NCBI GenBank assembly: GCA_046294265.1
Contig: JBKBKC010000002.1
Coordinates: 62,001-126,000 of the forward strand
Direction: 5' to 3'
DNA length: 64,000 nt
Source: JBKBKC01 sp046294265
GTDB lineage: Bacteria > Pseudomonadota > Alphaproteobacteria > Rhodobacterales > Rhodobacteraceae
Made by a program: the position numbers and the translations under genes
Shown: positions 33,336-41,819 of the stretch, in pieces
How positions within the stretch are numbered: position 1 is the first letter of the stretch
Layout of the letters: the number at the start of each line of letters is the position of its first letter
Notes under the pieces: model-generated
Seen by the model: the letters and a program-made list of their open reading frames with translations, nothing else
Databases searched by the model: none
What the model was told of the DNA's origin: nothing

Positions 33336-35231
33336 TCACGCCATTTCGCGCAACACCCCGGCCGCAGGGATCGTGCGGCCATCATGGGTGACAGGATCGG
33401 CACCGTAGTTGAACCAGAACCGCGTGCTGCCCGACATGCGGCAGCGCAGCCCCAGGGGCAGGGGGTCGGTCGCGATCCCCGCCTCGGCGCAGGCGGCGGT
33501 CAGGATGCGGTCCATCGCCGTGTCGTCCGGCCATCCGGCGAGGTAGCGCAGGCGGGTGCCGACAAGGGCGGGCCAGCCATCTGCGGTGGCCTCGATCACC
33601 GGGCCGCCCTCCAGTTTCTCGCGCCAGTGGAGGAAGGCGCCGCCAAGGGCCAGCGGCACGGGCAGGTCGGGCGGCAGGCTTTCCACCCGCGCCACGGTGG
33701 CATCGAGGCCGGGGAGGGCGGGGGGAAGTGGCACGGGGATCGAGAGGTTCGGCGTTTTCGCATGGGTGCGGGGGCCGAGGATGGCGATGCCGGGATGGGC
33801 GGCCAGTGCTGCCTTGAACGGCTCTGACAGGGTGGCCGCACCGGGGGCCAGCACCAGCGGATAGGCCGTGAGGTCGGCGGTATCGGGGGGCAGGATGTCG
33901 ATGGACAGGCCCAGCCGCCGCAGGCCCCGATAGACGGCAAAGACCAGCCGGAAATAGTCGAAATCGGCCCCCTGCGGCTGGATCGCCCAGGCCCAGGCAG
34001 AGGCATAGTCGAACAGGATCGCCACCGGGGCGGGTGTGTGCTGCACCTCTGGCGCCTGGGCCAGTTCGCGCGCGACCTCGGCCGCCTCGTGATAGGCAGG
34101 GGCGGGGGCGCTGTCGGGGCGCAAAAGGCCGGCGTGCTGCTGTTCCTGCGCGAAAGGGGCCTGACGCCAGCGGAAATAGCACACCGCCTCGGCCCCGTGG
34201 GCAAAGGCCTCCCAGGCCCAGAGGCGGGCCATGCCGGGCAGCGGATCGGGGTTGTAGGGGGCCCAGTTCACCGGGCCGGGCTGCTGTTCCATCACCCACC
34301 AGCGGCCCCGGCCCACGGCGCGGTAGAGGTCATGGTGGAAGGCCTGGAAATCGGGATCGCCCTGACGGGCGAACGCGCGTTTGTGTTCGGGCGTGACCTC
34401 GAGCCGGTCGGAGAGAAAGCCCAAGGGGTAGCTGTCCCATGATGCGATGTCGAGATCGGCGCCGGTGGCGAAATGGTCGAAATCGGTGATGCGGCCCATG
34501 TAGTTGTGGGCGATGGGGGCGTCGGAGTGGCGGCGGATGATGGCGGTCTGCGCGCGGTTGAAGGCCACCACCTGATCCGAGGAGAAGCGACGAAAATCCA
34601 TCCAATGCGCGGGGTTGGCCTCGGTCACCGTCAGGTTGGGCAGGCCGATGTCGTCGAAATCGGCGTAGTCCATCGACCAGAACACGTTGCCCCAGGCGCG
34701 GTTGAGGGCCTGCGGGCTTTGATACCGTTGGGCCAGCCAGAGGCGGAAGGCGGTCAGGGCGGCGGCGGAGTAGGACAGCACCGTGTCATGGCAGGCATAT
34801 TCGTTGTCGGTCTGCCAGGCGGCGACATGGGGGTTCGCGCCATAGCGTTCGGCCAGAATGGTGACGATGCGTTCACAATCGTGCAGATAGCCGGGGTGGC
34901 TGAAATCGTAGTGCCGGCGCGAGCCGAATCCCCGGGGGCGCCCGTCGCGGTCCACCGCCAGCATGTCGGGGTGGCGGTCGAGCATCCAGCGGGGCGGCGT
35001 GGCGGTGGGCGTGCCCAGCACGACCTTCAGGCCATGGCCACCCAGCGTGGCGATGGCCCGGTCCAGCCAGTCGAGCGTGAGGCGGCCGGGTTCGGGCTCC
35101 ATTCGGCTCCAGGCGAATTCGCCGATGCGCACCCAGGTCAGGCCGATGTCGGCCATGCGGGCGGCATCCTCGGGCCATTGCGCCTCGGGCCAGTGCTCGG
35201 GATAGTAGCAGACGCCAAGGCCGCGTTTCAC
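33336..35231 (-). CDS. GH42 family beta-galactosidase
   Basis: The product is 631 residues from a GTG at 35231 that overlaps the upstream stop (GTGA). The TIM-barrel domain begins GVCYYPEHWPEAQW. The acid/base Glu144 sits in AAWQTDNEYACHD and the nucleophile Glu315 in RWWVMEQQPGPVNW, both standard for GH42. A beta-galactosidase trimerisation domain and a C-terminal domain follow. No signal peptide is present, so it acts in the cytoplasm on imported galactosides. It is the last gene of the galactoside operon. Confidence 0.93.
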   Translation of the reverse strand: MKRGLGVCYYPEHWPEAQWPEDAARMADIGLTWVRIGEFAWSRMEPEPGRLTLDWLDRAIATLGGHGLKVVLGTPTATPPRWMLDRHPDMLAVDRDGRPRGFGSRRHYDFSHPGYLHDCERIVTILAERYGANPHVAAWQTDNEYACHDTVLSYSAAALTAFRLWLAQRYQSPQALNRAWGNVFWSMDYADFDDIGLPNLTVTEANPAHWMDFRRFSSDQVVAFNRAQTAIIRRHSDAPIAHNYMGRITDFDHFATGADLDIASWDSYPLGFLSDRLEVTPEHKRAFARQGDPDFQAFHHDLYRAVGRGRWWVMEQQPGPVNWAPYNPDPLPGMARLWAWEAFAHGAEAVCYFRWRQAPFAQEQQHAGLLRPDSAPAPAYHEAAEVARELAQAPEVQHTPAPVAILFDYASAWAWAIQPQGADFDYFRLVFAVYRGLRRLGLSIDILPPDTADLTAYPLVLAPGAATLSEPFKAALAAHPGIAILGPRTHAKTPNLSIPVPLPPALPGLDATVARVESLPPDLPVPLALGGAFLHWREKLEGGPVIEATADGWPALVGTRLRYLAGWPDDTAMDRILTAACAEAGIATDPLPLGLRCRMSGSTRFWFNYGADPVTHDGRTIPAAGVLREMA

Positions 35232-36070
35232 AAGATGACCATGTGTTCGGGTTGTCCCTTTGCGATGTCGGGGGCGGCAAAGGTCATGCCCGCCCGGGGG
35301 TGGCGGGCCATGGCGCGGGCATCCATCCCCTGCGTCGCGGTGGTGCAGTAAAGCGTGGTGCCCCCGAAGGCGGGGCAGGAGGTGTGCGGCGCATCGAACG
35401 CCACCACCCGCAGGCGCGCGCCATCGGGCGCATAGGCCGCGACCCGGGCCGCCCCCCATTCGGCCAGCCAGGTGACGCCGGTCGCGTCCACCACCGCGCC
35501 GTCGGGCGAGAGGCCCTCTGCCGCGAGGTCGAGGAAAACCTCGGGCTCACCCTTCGGCCAGCCATCGGCGTCCAGGGCCACGCGCATGACGCGGGCGGTG
35601 GCGGTGTCGGTGAACTGCGCGCTGTGCCCGCCGGGGGGAAAACAGATCGCGTTGGGGATGGTGATGCCATTGTAAAGACGCCGCAATTCCCCTCGATTCC
35701 AGCGCCAGATCGCGCCTGCCCCATGTTCGGCCCCCTTGCCCATGGTGCTGATCCAGAACCCGCCCTGCGGATCTGCCCGCCCGTCGTTGGACCGTGTGAC
35801 GGGGTTTTGGGCCTCCAGCGCGCAGACCGGCGCGCGGGTGCCGGTCTCCAGGTCGAAATGGAACAGGCCCCGTTCGGAGGCGATCAAGAGGCCATCCGGC
35901 CCGGTCCAACCGGCCGCCGACACCATGTCGGGGAAATGCCATTCCTGTGCCGCCTCGCCCTTGCGGGTCAGCAGGCGGCGGCCTGTGACATCGAACCAGA
36001 ACAGCTGTTCGCGGATGGGGTGCCAGAGCGGCCCCTCGCCCAGCGCGCAGATGCGGTCGTCAAAGATCAT
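35228..36070 (-). CDS. SMP-30/gluconolactonase family lactonase
   Basis: This is a 280-residue six-bladed propeller. The metal site is visible: Glu12 in CALGEGPLWHP, Asn and Asp in VTRSNDGRADPQGGFWIST, and LSPDGAVVD. In this operon it most plausibly hydrolyses galactono-lactone to galactonate after the dehydrogenase step. Arabinonolactonase-like activity is also possible. It overlaps both neighbours by four bases. Confidence 0.88.
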   Translation of the reverse strand: MIFDDRICALGEGPLWHPIREQLFWFDVTGRRLLTRKGEAAQEWHFPDMVSAAGWTGPDGLLIASERGLFHFDLETGTRAPVCALEAQNPVTRSNDGRADPQGGFWISTMGKGAEHGAGAIWRWNRGELRRLYNGITIPNAICFPPGGHSAQFTDTATARVMRVALDADGWPKGEPEVFLDLAAEGLSPDGAVVDATGVTWLAEWGAARVAAYAPDGARLRVVAFDAPHTSCPAFGGTTLYCTTATQGMDARAMARHPRAGMTFAAPDIAKGQPEHMVIL

Positions 36071-36672
36071 GGCAGCGCGTCCCAGGCCGCCACGACCTTG
36101 CGGGCGCGCGCGCCCACCTCGTCGGGGCCCAGGCCGGGGGTGTAAAGCGCGGTGCCGATGCCGAACCCGGCCGCCCCGGCCGCGCGCCACTGTGCAAAGC
36201 TGTCGGGCCCGGCACCGCCCACGGCATAGACCGGCACGCCGGGGGGCAGCACCGCCCGCATCGCGGCAAGGCCCGCGGGGCCTGGGATGGAGGCTGGAAA
36301 GAGCTTCAGCCCCGTCGCCCCGGCCGCCAGCGCGGCAAAGGCTTCGCTGGGTGTCATCATGCCGGGCCAGCTGTCCATCCCCGCCGCCCGCGTGGCCGCG
36401 ATCACCGCCGGATCGGTGTTGGGCGAGACGACGAGGGTGCCCCCGGCCGCCGCCACCTCGGCCACTTGCGCCACGGTCAGGACCGTGCCCGCCCCGATCT
36501 GCGCCACCGCCCCGAAGTCCCGCACCATGGCGGCGATCGAGGCCAGGGGGCCCGGCGAATTCAGCGGCACCTCGATGCGGTTGATCCCGGCGGCGATCAG
36601 GGCCTCGGCCACGGGCAGGGCCTCGGCCGGGGTCAGGCCGCGCAGGATGGCGATGAGGGGGCGATGCGTCAT
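36067..36672 (-). CDS. dgoA: 2-dehydro-3-deoxy-6-phosphogalactonate aldolase
   Basis: This is a 201-residue class I aldolase of the KDPG/KDPGal family. It splits 2-keto-3-deoxy-6-phosphogalactonate into pyruvate and glyceraldehyde 3-phosphate. The Schiff-base lysine is Lys123 (GATGLKLFPAS) and the catalytic Glu34 sits in INRIEVPLNSP. AILRGLTPAEAL at the start and SPNTDPAVI are typical of the galactonate branch. Translational overlap with dgoK upstream and the lactonase downstream supports the galactose assignment over KDPG. Confidence 0.92.
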   Translation of the reverse strand: MTHRPLIAILRGLTPAEALPVAEALIAAGINRIEVPLNSPGPLASIAAMVRDFGAVAQIGAGTVLTVAQVAEVAAAGGTLVVSPNTDPAVIAATRAAGMDSWPGMMTPSEAFAALAAGATGLKLFPASIPGPAGLAAMRAVLPPGVPVYAVGGAGPDSFAQWRAAGAAGFGIGTALYTPGLGPDEVGARARKVVAAWDALP

Positions 36673-37580
36673 GGCCGCGATCCTGCCCCGGCACCCCGGC
36701 TTTGGGCAAGCCCCGCCAGCGTGGCCGCCCGCCCCGCGATGCGCATCGGGGCCACCCCCTGCGCCGCCAGGGCGCGAGCATAGAGCCCCGCAAGCGCGCC
36801 ATCGCCAAGCACCGCCACCTCGCGGCCCAGCCACCAGGCCCGGCTGGCCGCAAGGTCCATCCCGATCAGCATCCCCGACAGCCGCGCCCGTGCCACGCCC
36901 GGGTCAAGCCCGGTCAAGAGCGCCTCGGCCCGCAACCCGAAGAGCCGCGCCGTCAAGCGCGCGGGATGCGACATCGCCTCGGCCACCGCCGCATCGAAGG
37001 CCGCCTCGTCCCAGCCCTCCCCCACCATCCCGTGGCGCAGCACCGACTGGCCGGACAGCAGGGCATAAAGCTCGCCGGTCATCACGGTCAGGAAGCTCAC
37101 CACCTCGCCGGCCGAGACATGCGCCCATTTGCAATGCGTGCCGGGCAGCGCGATCACCCCGTCAAAGCCGGGATGCAGCGCCAGCACGCCCGCGATCTGC
37201 GTCTCCTCGCCGCGCATCACATCCGCCGGCGCCGCCTGCTTCAGCCCGGGCACGATCGTGACCCTCAGCCGCGCATCCGCCACGGGCACGGCGACCGCCG
37301 CCCCCGCCTCGACGGGCGCGCAGGGCACCGCGCGATAGGGCGCCTCGAACCAGCCCTGGCGGCTGCCCACCATCCCGCAGGCGCGCACCTCGATCGCCCC
37401 CGCCCCCATCCAGGGTGCGGCAAGCGCCATCAGCGCAGGCTCGAACCCCTCGCGCGCAAGGCAGCCCATGCCAAGATCGCTCGACCTTTCGGCCAGAACG
37501 ACCATCCCATCCATCGCAAACACCCGCAACCGCGAGGTCCCCCAGTCCACCGCGATCCAGTCGGGCCGGATATCAGCCAT
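36669..37580 (-). CDS. dgoK: 2-dehydro-3-deoxygalactonokinase
   Basis: The product is 303 residues, an ASKHA-fold sugar-acid kinase. IAVDWGTSRLRVFAMDG is the phosphate-1 motif and VIALPGTHCKWAHV the second. RGEETQIAG is family-typical. It phosphorylates 2-keto-3-deoxygalactonate for the aldolase encoded next. The start MADIRPDWIAVDWG fits the family; an upstream extension is in frame but reads through the intergenic repeat. Confidence 0.93.
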   Translation of the reverse strand: MADIRPDWIAVDWGTSRLRVFAMDGMVVLAERSSDLGMGCLAREGFEPALMALAAPWMGAGAIEVRACGMVGSRQGWFEAPYRAVPCAPVEAGAAVAVPVADARLRVTIVPGLKQAAPADVMRGEETQIAGVLALHPGFDGVIALPGTHCKWAHVSAGEVVSFLTVMTGELYALLSGQSVLRHGMVGEGWDEAAFDAAVAEAMSHPARLTARLFGLRAEALLTGLDPGVARARLSGMLIGMDLAASRAWWLGREVAVLGDGALAGLYARALAAQGVAPMRIAGRAATLAGLAQSRGAGAGSRP

Positions 37581-37590
37581 CACCGCGCGC

Positions 37591-37622
37591 CCCTTCTTCT
37601 GTCCCCAAATATCCTCGGGGGG
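37591..37622 (-). repeat. dispersed GGATATTT intergenic element, copy 3
   Basis: Minus-strand copy: CCCCGAGGATATTTGGGGAC, then AGAAGAAGGGG. It sits inside the operon between the SDR and dgoK genes. The remaining gap to 37694 also holds a short AT-rich stem, TTCTTCCTTCAAGAA-like, near 37670. Confidence 0.6.
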
Positions 37623-37694
37623 TGAATGGCGCGGCACGCGCCAGAGGGGGGCGGAAAGCCCCCCTGCAAAATTCTTCCTTCAAGAATTTTGCCC

Positions 37695-38465
37695 TCATCC
37701 GGTCACCACCACGCCGCCGTCGATCACCAGGCACTGGCCCGTCATCATCCGGCTGGCGCGCGAGGCGAGGAAGAGGCAGCCGCCGACCATATCCTCGGGA
37801 CCCAGGCTTTCAGGGATGCACTGGCGGGGCAGGAAGGCCGCGACGGCCTGCGGCGTCGCCCAGGTCTCGCGCTGCCGCTCGGTCAGCACCCAGCCGGGGG
37901 CCAGTGCGTTCACCGCAATCCCCCTGGGCCCGAATTCGCGCGCGAGGCTGCGGGTCAGGCCGGTGATTGCGGCATTGGCGGCGATGTAGGGCAGGTAGCC
38001 CGCATCGGCCATCATGTAGCTGATCGAGGAAAAGTTCACGATCCGCCCGCCGCCTGCCGCGATCATGCCCGCGATCACCGCCTGGGCGGCAAAGAAATAG
38101 GCGCGCAGGTTGATGGCCTGGCTCGCGTCCCACTGGTCGGGCGTGATCGCGAGCGTGTCCATGCGCAGATCGTCGGCCGCGTTGTTCACCAGCACGGTTG
38201 TCGTGCCCTGGGCGCCGGCGGCGCGGGCGAGGGCGGCGCGCAGGGCATCCGTGTCGGTGATGTCGCAGGCAAGGCCCAGCGGGCGGGTGCCGGTGGTTGC
38301 GGCCATGGTGTCGCAGAACGGTGCGGGGTCGCGGCGCTGGCAGAAGGCCACGCGCGCGCCCTGGCGCAGGAAGCCTTCGGTCAGCGCGGCCCCGATGCCG
38401 GAGCCGCCGCCGGTGATGAACACCGCGGCGTCGCGCAGGTCGGGGAAGATGGGCAGGTCTTGCAT
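37695..38465 (-). CDS. SDR dehydrogenase, probable sugar (galactose) 1-dehydrogenase
   Basis: This is a 256-residue SDR. The cofactor motif FITGGGSGIGAALTEGFLRQ (16-35) and NNAADD are intact. Catalytic Ser146/Ser147 lie in NFSSISYMM and Tyr160 in YLPYIAANAAITGLTRSLA. The lysine normally four residues after the Tyr is Asn164; the codon on the coding strand is AAT. I recall the same TAAN-type motif in other Rhodobacterales sugar-cluster SDRs, so it may be a subfamily trait rather than damage. The context (lactonase, dgoK, dgoA) suggests oxidation of galactose to galactonolactone. L-fucose or arabinose are alternatives. Confidence 0.8.
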   Translation of the reverse strand: MQDLPIFPDLRDAAVFITGGGSGIGAALTEGFLRQGARVAFCQRRDPAPFCDTMAATTGTRPLGLACDITDTDALRAALARAAGAQGTTTVLVNNAADDLRMDTLAITPDQWDASQAINLRAYFFAAQAVIAGMIAAGGGRIVNFSSISYMMADAGYLPYIAANAAITGLTRSLAREFGPRGIAVNALAPGWVLTERQRETWATPQAVAAFLPRQCIPESLGPEDMVGGCLFLASRASRMMTGQCLVIDGGVVVTG

Positions 38466-38499
38466 GTCAGGGGTCCGGTCGGGTGGAGGCCTGCGCCTC

Positions 38500-38530
38500 C
38501 GGCGGGGATATTTGAACCAAGATGAAAGGG
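38500..38530 (+). repeat. dispersed GGATATTT intergenic element, copy 4
   Basis: CGGCGGGGATATTTG, then AACCAAGATGAAAGGG, preceded by the hairpin GGAGGC-CTGC-GCCTCC (38485-38500). It fills the gap between the SDR start and the alpha-galactosidase stop. Confidence 0.65.
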
Positions 38531-40606
38531 CTAGGGGCGGTGGCCTTCGACCATCCACATGGTCGCGGGCCAGGCGAGGGGCAGGTGGAGACCGTGTTGC
38601 ATGAGGGCGGCGCCGGTGAGGGTGAGGGGGCCGGATTTGAGCGCGTTGGGGCCGCGCGACTGGGGGGGCGCATCCTCGGGGTTCAGGAGCGTGACGCGGT
38701 AGCGGGCGGTGGGGTCGAGCGCGGTCAGGCGCAGGGGGCGGGGCAGGATCTGGGCGGTGGTGACCGGGACGCCCGCGAAGAGGATGAATCGGTGGCCGTC
38801 GGGCGCGATCTGGATCTCGGCGGTCAGGGCTGGGTCGGGGTTGTCGAGGCGGTGGATCGTGCCGGGCATGGTCCAATGGCGGTTGGCCTTCCACCAGGCG
38901 GTGACCTTTTTGAGGGTTGCGGCGTCGGGTTCGGTGAGGTGGCGGGGGTCCATCTCGAAGCCGAAGTGGCGCATGGCGGCGACGCGGGCGCGGAAGGACA
39001 TGGGCAGGCTGCGCCCCGTGGTGTGGCTGGTGGCGGCCCCCACATGGCTGCCGGTGATCGCGGCGGGCAGGAAGAGGGCGGCGTCGTGCTGGATGGCCAG
39101 GCGTTCGCTGGCGTCGATGCAGTCCGAAAGCCAGAGGCGGTGGGTGCGGGCAAGGATGCCTGCGTCGATGCGCCCCCCGCCCGAGGCGCAGCTTTCGATT
39201 TCGGTGCCGGGATGGGCGGCGTGCAGGCGGTCGAGGAGGGTATAGAGGCCGTGGGTCTGGGCAGTGTCCACCACGGGCAGCAGGCGGTTGTGATCCCATT
39301 TCAGGTAGTCGATGGGATATTCGCGCAAGAGGGCGTCGAGGGCCTCGAACAGATAGTCCCGCACCTCGGCGCGGGCGATATCCAGCACCATCTGGTGGCG
39401 CCCCAGCGTCTGGTCGGGCGGCCCCAGCGCCCAGTCGGGGTGGGCGCGGTAGAGGTCGCTGTCGGGGTTCACCATCTCGGGTTCCACCCAGAGGCCGAAG
39501 GTCATGCCGCAGGCATGGACATGGGCGATGAGGGGGGCGAGGCCGTCGGGCCATTTGCGCCGGTCCACCTGCCAGTCGCCCAGCGAGGACCGGTCATCGT
39601 CGCGCTTTGCGAACCAGCCGTCGTCGAGGACGAAGCGTTCGGCGCCGAGGGCTGCGGCGCGGGTGGCGATGTCCGCGAGGGTGGCGAGGTTGTGATTGAA
39701 ATAGATCGCCTCCCAGCAGTTGTAATGCACGGGGCGGGGGCGGGCGGGGTCGGGCCAGGGGATCAGGCGGTCGCGGGTGTCGGTCTGGTATTGCGCCGAG
39801 ATGCCGTTGAGGCCGGTGGTGGAATGGCCGATCAGGAGGTCGGCGGTTTGCGCCTGGGTCAGGGGGGCGGGGTGGGCACCCTGGGGCGCGCCCCACTGGA
39901 TCTGGCGGCGGCCGTCCTGGAGTGCCTCGGCGATCATGCGGTGGCCGCCGGACCAGGCGTAGCTGAAGCCCCAGGCCTGGCCCTGGGTGTTGGCGGTGGC
40001 CTCGGTGGTGAGCAGGGCGAAGGGCGGGTGTTCCTGGCCCGACCTGCCGGTGCGCGCCTCGCGGACCCGCTGGCCGGGGGTAAGGGGAGTGGTGAGGGGC
40101 TGGAACTCGCGGTTCCAGCGGCCGGCGAAGTCGGTGATCTGGGTGGCGTGATCTGCGGGCAGGGCGGGGGTGGACAGCCAGTGCAGGCGGATGGGCCGGG
40201 TGGAGGCAAGCGCGGTGCTGGCGGCGATGAGGCCGGAGGGCAGGGCGCGGAAGGCGTGGGTGAGGGTGAGGCCGGGGGCGGTGCTGGTGAAGGCGAGGCT
40301 GTCGGGGGTGGTCTGCGCGTCGGTCAGGGCAAAGCGGGGGTGCAGGGGGCTGCCGTCGAGCGCGGACAGCATCAGGCCGGGGGCACCTTGCCAGGCATCG
40401 GCGGGCAGCGGGGTGAGGCTGAGCGCGGGCAGGCGGTCGAGCATGCCGCCCGACAGGTCCTGCCGGTGGGCGGCGGCGAGGTCTGCCAGATCCTCGTCCA
40501 CGGGCAGGGGGGCGCCCCAGTAGATGACGAAAGGCTGGCCGCCGTCGCAGGCGAAGGCCAGTGTCTGATTCGCGGTGTCGAGGCGCCAGGTCTGCCGGGC
40601 GGTCAT
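38531..40606 (-). CDS. GH36 family alpha-galactosidase
   Basis: The product is 691 residues with an N-terminal beta-sandwich (1-270), a TIM barrel (about 290-600) and a C-terminal sandwich. The nucleophile Asp438 is in IDYLKWDHNR, and the acid/base lies in LWLSDCIDASER (Asp495 or Asp498). FVLDDGWFAKRDDDRSSLGD and ESCASGGGRIDAGIL are GH36 hallmarks. No signal peptide is present, so it acts on imported alpha-galactosides such as melibiose or raffinose. Its ATG overlaps the stop of the permease gene (ATGA). Confidence 0.95.
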   Translation of the reverse strand: MTARQTWRLDTANQTLAFACDGGQPFVIYWGAPLPVDEDLADLAAAHRQDLSGGMLDRLPALSLTPLPADAWQGAPGLMLSALDGSPLHPRFALTDAQTTPDSLAFTSTAPGLTLTHAFRALPSGLIAASTALASTRPIRLHWLSTPALPADHATQITDFAGRWNREFQPLTTPLTPGQRVREARTGRSGQEHPPFALLTTEATANTQGQAWGFSYAWSGGHRMIAEALQDGRRQIQWGAPQGAHPAPLTQAQTADLLIGHSTTGLNGISAQYQTDTRDRLIPWPDPARPRPVHYNCWEAIYFNHNLATLADIATRAAALGAERFVLDDGWFAKRDDDRSSLGDWQVDRRKWPDGLAPLIAHVHACGMTFGLWVEPEMVNPDSDLYRAHPDWALGPPDQTLGRHQMVLDIARAEVRDYLFEALDALLREYPIDYLKWDHNRLLPVVDTAQTHGLYTLLDRLHAAHPGTEIESCASGGGRIDAGILARTHRLWLSDCIDASERLAIQHDAALFLPAAITGSHVGAATSHTTGRSLPMSFRARVAAMRHFGFEMDPRHLTEPDAATLKKVTAWWKANRHWTMPGTIHRLDNPDPALTAEIQIAPDGHRFILFAGVPVTTAQILPRPLRLTALDPTARYRVTLLNPEDAPPQSRGPNALKSGPLTLTGAALMQHGLHLPLAWPATMWMVEGHRP

Positions 40607-41448
40607 TTTACGGCCCCCAGCGTCAGGCCCGCGATGAAATGGCGCTGCATGAGAAAGAACATCAGCACGGGGGGCAGCGCGGCCAGGATCGAGCCTGCGG
40701 ACACCAGATGCCATTGCGCGATCCACTGGCCGTTGAGGGACGACAACCCGGCGGTGATGGGCTGGGTGGCGGGGCTGCTGGTCAGCACGGTCGCCCAGAA
40801 GAAATCGTTCCAGATGAAGGTGAACACCAGCACCGAGAGCGCCGCGATGGCGGGGCGCATCAGGGGCACGATGATGAACCAGAAGATGCGCCATTCGGCC
40901 ACGCCCTCCACCCGCGCGGCTTCGATCAGCTCGAACGGCAGGGCCTTGATGAAATTGCGCATGAAGAGGGTGCAGAACCCGGTCTGGAAGGCGATGTGGA
41001 AAAGCGCGAGGCCATACCAGGTGTTATACATGCCAAGATCCAGCGTGAGGTCGCGCACCGGCACCATCAGGATCTGGAAGGGCACGAAATTGCCCGCGAC
41101 GAAGAGGAAGAACACCAGCAGGTTCGAGCGGAACCGGTAGATCGCCAGCGCAAAGCCCGTCATCAGCGACAGCGACACCGCGCCGATCACCGTGGGAATG
41201 GTGACCCAGAAGGAATTGAGGATGTATTGCGCCATGGGGGTGTTTCGGAACACGGCCGCGTAATTGTCGAAGGCGAGGCCAGAGGGCAGTCCGAAATAAT
41301 TGCCCTGGGCAAGGTCCGAGGCCGGGCGTACCGAGGTCAGCGCCACCCCGATCAGCGGCAAAAGCCACAGGAACAGCGCCACGGGCAGCGCGATCCTGTA
41401 GAGCGTCTGGGTGGCGGGCGAGGTCTGCTGGATGGGGCGGGGGAACAT
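40603..41448 (-). CDS. carbohydrate ABC transporter permease (MalG-type)
   Basis: The product is 281 residues with six membrane segments. The EAA loop facing the ATPase reads EAARVEGVAEWRIFWFIIVPLMRP. LRNFIKALPFEL-type sequence (MRNFIKALPFELIEAARVEG) marks the MalG-like (CUT1) group. It should pair with the permease at 41820-42716 and the ATPase at 44965-46026. Three bases separate its start from the YjbR/MmcQ stop. Confidence 0.93.
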   Translation of the reverse strand: MFPRPIQQTSPATQTLYRIALPVALFLWLLPLIGVALTSVRPASDLAQGNYFGLPSGLAFDNYAAVFRNTPMAQYILNSFWVTIPTVIGAVSLSLMTGFALAIYRFRSNLLVFFLFVAGNFVPFQILMVPVRDLTLDLGMYNTWYGLALFHIAFQTGFCTLFMRNFIKALPFELIEAARVEGVAEWRIFWFIIVPLMRPAIAALSVLVFTFIWNDFFWATVLTSSPATQPITAGLSSLNGQWIAQWHLVSAGSILAALPPVLMFFLMQRHFIAGLTLGAVK

Positions 41449-41451
41449 CGG

Positions 41452-41817
41452 TCACGCCTTTGGTGGTTCGGGCAGGGATTTGCGCAGCGCGGCCGGCAGG
41501 CCCGCGCGGATGAGGCGGTAGGAGGTGTGGATCCGGTGACGGAGGTCCGCATCCCCGACCGTTTCGGGCAGAAGCACCCAGCTGCGGTGGAAATAGGGGG
41601 CCTTGAGCGCCACCCCGGCCTCGATCAGCATCTGGGCGGTGTCGATGTCGGGGGTTTTCACCGAAACGCCCGGCGTCACGGCGCCGATGCAGGCGAACAT
41701 CTTGCCGCCGACCTTCCAGGCGTCGTGGCCACCGCCCCAGGGATCTTCGACCGTGGCACCCGGCAGGGCAGCGGCGATGGCGGCGACACGGGGGCGCAGG
41801 AGGCGCATGGGGGGCAT
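41452..41817 (-). CDS. MmcQ/YjbR family protein
   Basis: The product is 121 residues starting MPPMRLLRPRVAAIAAALPG. The family pattern is clear: LPGATVEDPWGGGHDAWKVGGKMFACI, then VSVKTPD, and a conserved tail APYFHRSWVLLPE. YjbR proteins have a double-wing DNA-binding-like fold but no defined function. The gene lies two bases after the upstream permease stop, between the two permease genes of one transporter, an odd place for it. It may be a passenger in the operon or have a linked role. Confidence 0.85.
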   Translation of the reverse strand: MPPMRLLRPRVAAIAAALPGATVEDPWGGGHDAWKVGGKMFACIGAVTPGVSVKTPDIDTAQMLIEAGVALKAPYFHRSWVLLPETVGDADLRHRIHTSYRLIRAGLPAALRKSLPEPPKA

Positions 41818-41819
41818 GC

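Noticed and set aside
38522..41140. An 872-codon plus-strand open frame opposite the GH36 and permease genes
   Set aside because: It is composed of Gly/Ala/Val-rich antisense sequence and contradicts well-supported genes on the other strand.
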